Shown here piece after piece: positions 61,630-64,000 of a stretch of 64,000 bases of DNA (position 1 is the stretch's first letter; every line of letters begins with the position of its first letter). Source of the DNA: Actinomycetota bacterium (GTDB lineage Bacteria; Actinomycetota; Acidimicrobiia; Acidimicrobiales; RAAP-2); assembly GCA_021324045.1 (NCBI GenBank), contig JAJPJV010000011.1:1-64000 (forward strand), given 5' to 3'. A program made the translations under genes and the position numbers. Under the pieces are notes generated by a model that saw nothing but the letters and a program-made list of their open reading frames with translations, had not been told where the DNA came from and searched no databases.

Positions 61630-62190
61630 ATGGGAGGGGGACGCGAGGCACTGCCCGGCGATCACGCGGTTGCGAACCCGTCGCTCGCAGGTCTCATCAC
61701 CCTCGATCACGTTGGCATCGCGGTCGAAGACATCGAGGCCGCCATGAAGAACTTCGGGGGTTTGCTCGGCATCCAGCGCTGGCATCATGTGCGCTTTCGC
61801 ACCCGCGCTCGCTACCGCGGACGCCCCCAGACCATCGGGGGCTACGTCGCAACCGGATCGCTCGGATCCCTGAACATCGAACTGGTGCAACCGATCGAGG
61901 GCTCGTGGACAGCAGCCGACGCATTGTCGAAGCGTGGCGAAGGCTTGTACCACGTGGGTTACCGCACCAACGTCGAGGTCGGTCCACTCATCGAGCGCTG
62001 CGCGAAGGAACAGGTCGGCGTTGCCCTGACCGGGCTCGGTGACGACGACGCATTGCTGTTTGCGTACCTCGACGCCGAGGACCTCCACGGGGTCACCGTC
62101 GAGATCGTCGGGCCGAGCCCGCTCCCAAACGATTTCATCCTTTCGTACCAAGAACTCGTCGTCAGTGGCGGTCACCTCCTCCAGGCATGA
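61630..62190 (+). CDS. VOC/glyoxalase-superfamily protein
   Basis: The product is 186 residues. The ATG at 61630 is preceded by GGGGAGG at a good distance. A single VOC module pair is visible: LITLDHVGIAVEDIEAAMKNF, LNIELVQPIEG, GEGLYHVGYRT and HGVTVEIVGP, giving the His/Glu metal set typical of methylmalonyl-CoA-epimerase-like members. It probably acts on a CoA ester or keto acid and is followed by the crotonase gene. Confidence 0.82.
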   Translation: MGGGREALPGDHAVANPSLAGLITLDHVGIAVEDIEAAMKNFGGLLGIQRWHHVRFRTRARYRGRPQTIGGYVATGSLGSLNIELVQPIEGSWTAADALSKRGEGLYHVGYRTNVEVGPLIERCAKEQVGVALTGLGDDDALLFAYLDAEDLHGVTVEIVGPSPLPNDFILSYQELVVSGGHLLQA

Positions 62191-62302
62191 CGAGCCTGCG
62201 GCATCCTTGCGCTCCGGAAGAGGAAGTCGACGCGCTTATGCGAACGCACCATGCTCGCGATCTGCACGTCGAAACCCAACCGATCCTCGTGAACAGCCAC
62301 CG

Positions 62303-63088
62303 ATGACCCGAATGGGCTCGCCGCGATTCGAGCAGTACGCGAACAAATATGAGACCGCAATCCTCGAGCGCGACGCGCAGGGGATCCTCGAAGTCCGATT
62401 GCACACCGATGGCGGACCCCTCGTCTGGAGTGAGCCTGCGCACCGCGAGCTCTCCGCACTCTGGTCCGATATCGCCGACGACTATGACAACCGGGTCGTC
62501 ATCTTGACCGGCACGGGCGATTCGTTCTGCGAGCGCGTGGGCGCGTTCGCCCCGACGGCGCGCGGATGGGACAAGATCTACTGGGAGGGGAAGCGCTTGT
62601 TGCGCCGTCTTCTCGAGATCGAAGTCCCCATCATCGCTGCCGTGAACGGCCCAGCCCGCGTCCATGCCGAACTGGCCTTGCTCTCTGACATCGTGCTCTG
62701 TGCAGAGCACGTGGTCTTCCAGGACAGCCCGCATCGGCTCAGTGGCGCGGTCCCCGGGGACGGTGTGCACATCGTCTGGCCGGAGCTTTTGGGAGCGAAC
62801 CGAGGTCGCTACTTCCTGCTCACCGGCCAGGAGCTCAGCGCACAGGAGGCACTCGAGCTCGGTGTGGTTGGTGAGGTCCTCCCCAACGCCGAGCTCCTCC
62901 CCAGGGCACACGAACTCGCCGAAGACCTGGCGGTGCTCGACACTGTCACGCTGCGTTACACGCGTGAATGCCTGACCATGCGCTGGCGGCGCTTGCTGGA
63001 CCACGACCTCGGTTACGGCTTGCTCCTCGAGGGCGCAGCTGCTGGGGAGCGGTTCAGGACCGCTGGGGGGTCGGTGGACCGGCCATGA
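62303..63088 (+). CDS. Crotonase-family enzyme, 6-oxocamphor-hydrolase-like
   Basis: The product is about 261 residues from the ATG at 62303; an ATG 9 nt later is possible and no strong ribosome binding site is seen. The crotonase fold has the oxyanion segment VVILTGTGDSFCE and VPIIAAVNGPARVHAELALL, with FQDSPHRLSGAVPGDGVHIV downstream. The ARVHAE...SDIVL and PGDGVHIVWPELLG pattern, with His and Asp in place of the usual hydratase Glu pair, recalls 6-oxocamphor hydrolase, a retro-Claisen enzyme that opens cyclic beta-diketones. That specific assignment is from memory and should be treated as a candidate. Confidence 0.75.
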   Translation: MTRMGSPRFEQYANKYETAILERDAQGILEVRLHTDGGPLVWSEPAHRELSALWSDIADDYDNRVVILTGTGDSFCERVGAFAPTARGWDKIYWEGKRLLRRLLEIEVPIIAAVNGPARVHAELALLSDIVLCAEHVVFQDSPHRLSGAVPGDGVHIVWPELLGANRGRYFLLTGQELSAQEALELGVVGEVLPNAELLPRAHELAEDLAVLDTVTLRYTRECLTMRWRRLLDHDLGYGLLLEGAAAGERFRTAGGSVDRP

Positions 63089-63272
63089 ACCGGACACGAT
63101 CACGATGGCGTCCATCGCGACGACCTGCCGCTGCGACGAGCGCGACGACAGCGCTCGCCCCGCCCTGTTCGTCGAACGGCGCAGCACGGACGCTGCGGTG
63201 ACATCATTGATTGCTATCATTGCGACCTTGGCACGTCGTCGACGTGCAACGGCACCAACTGAGGGGGTAGGG

Positions 63273-64000
63273 ATGCGCGCGGTTGCGAGGTTCGTGGCGG
63301 TTGTTGCCACCGTATCGATCATGGCAGCCTTCACGGGCCCGGCCTCCTGGGCAAAGTCTTCGAGGCCGAGCGCCAGCCCGATCACGGTGGGCCTCATCAC
63401 GAGCTTGACGGGTCTGGCAGCCCCTCAGTTCGTCGGAGCCTTGCAAGGAGCCCAGGCCCGTATCGACCTGCAGAACGCCCAAGGCGGGGTCAACGGGCAC
63501 AAGATCAACCTCATCTCCGCAGACGACCAGACGAGCTTTCAGGGGGCGTCGACGGCGATGTCAGAGCTGGTCAATCTCAAGCACGTCTTCGCCATCATCG
63601 ACCTGTCGGACTTCACCACCTCTGCCTACCGGATTGCCCAGCAGGCTGGGGTGCCGGTCGTCGGATTCCCCACGGACGGCCCGGAATGGGGGCAACGGCC
63701 CAACACCAACATGGTGTCGATCGCCGGGAACGTGCCACCGACCGGGGTCGGCGGCATTGTCAACACCGTGTGGCCCAACGTCGCCAAACTGTTGGACGCA
63801 AAGAACATGGCCGCGCTGGCGATCGGTGGCGAAGCAGCGGCCATTCAGGGTGCCCAGTCCTTCGTCCGGGCGGCCAAGGTTGACGGGGTCAAAGTTGGCT
63901 ACACGAACTACAGCATCCCCATCGCCACCGTCGATGTGACCTCGCTCGTGCTCTCCCTGAAGCAAGCAGCCGTTGACGGGTTCTTCGGCTCCCTACTCAT
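63273..64000 (+). CDS. ABC transporter substrate-binding protein (3' end beyond window)
   Basis: The frame is open from the ATG at 63273, with GAGGGGG upstream, to the window edge (about 242 residues). The signal peptide is RAVARFVAVVATVSIMAAF, with a site near WAKS. The mature fold shows ITVGLITSLTGLAAPQF, IDLQNAQGGVNGHKIN and TDGPEWGQRPNTNM, matching the other four binding proteins here. The C-terminus is cut by the window. Confidence 0.87.
   Translation, partial: MRAVARFVAVVATVSIMAAFTGPASWAKSSRPSASPITVGLITSLTGLAAPQFVGALQGAQARIDLQNAQGGVNGHKINLISADDQTSFQGASTAMSELVNLKHVFAIIDLSDFTTSAYRIAQQAGVPVVGFPTDGPEWGQRPNTNMVSIAGNVPPTGVGGIVNTVWPNVAKLLDAKNMAALAIGGEAAAIQGAQSFVRAAKVDGVKVGYTNYSIPIATVDVTSLVLSLKQAAVDGFFGSLL

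Overview
This window is high-GC DNA with densely packed genes that often overlap by 4 nt and frequently start with GTG. It carries a resuscitation-promoting-factor-type cell-wall lytic protein, an actinobacterial-style FtsH and a menaquinol-type cytochrome b. Together these point to an actinomycete; an Acidimicrobiia-like lineage is my inference, not something the sequence proves. I saw no rRNA, tRNA or convincing CRISPR array.

Positions 1-25,600 look like ordinary chromosome. In order they hold: an Rpf/LysM protein cut by the window edge; a GGDEF-EAL c-di-GMP enzyme; a GAF-SpoIIE phosphatase; two exported alpha/beta hydrolases; a bifunctional kinase/ATPase; a DoxX-like protein; an alpha/beta hydrolase; FtsH; a proline-rich membrane protein; a two-component system; an orphan cytochrome b; a phosphodiester-glycosidase-like lipoprotein; a KstD-like flavoprotein; and a D-2-hydroxyacid dehydrogenase.

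Positions 25,700-64,000 form one large catabolic region built from a few recurring gene families. There are seven full amidohydrolase-2 (TIM-barrel) enzymes plus one internally deleted copy. There are three CaiB/BaiF CoA-transferases, one of them a double-domain protein, and two thiolase-like plus DUF35 zinc-ribbon pairs. Single-domain cupins, a bicupin, two VOC proteins, a fumarylacetoacetase-fold protein, an Ldh-type dehydrogenase, an isochorismatase-fold protein and a crotonase complete the enzymes. Five branched-chain-type ABC substrate-binding proteins accompany only one transporter core, a fused LivHM permease with LivG and LivF. The likely job is uptake of carboxylic or cyclic acids, CoA activation without ATP, and C-C or ring cleavage by the amidohydrolase, thiolase/DUF35, FAH and crotonase enzymes. 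The actual substrate cannot be read from the sequence.

One GntR/FCD regulator (48772-49710) sits in the middle. A palindrome ATGATCAT, usually followed 12 nt later by GGTC, recurs in the intergenic regions before the main operons (near 25.73, 33.86, 48.73, 49.76 and 61.46 kb, with relatives at 55.12 kb). In three of these it lies inside the 17-bp spacer of a TTGnnC / TAnnCT promoter. This suggests a single regulon. Between 38.5 and 39.6 kb is a decayed stretch with an IS21 IstB remnant and a pair of 36-bp direct repeats.
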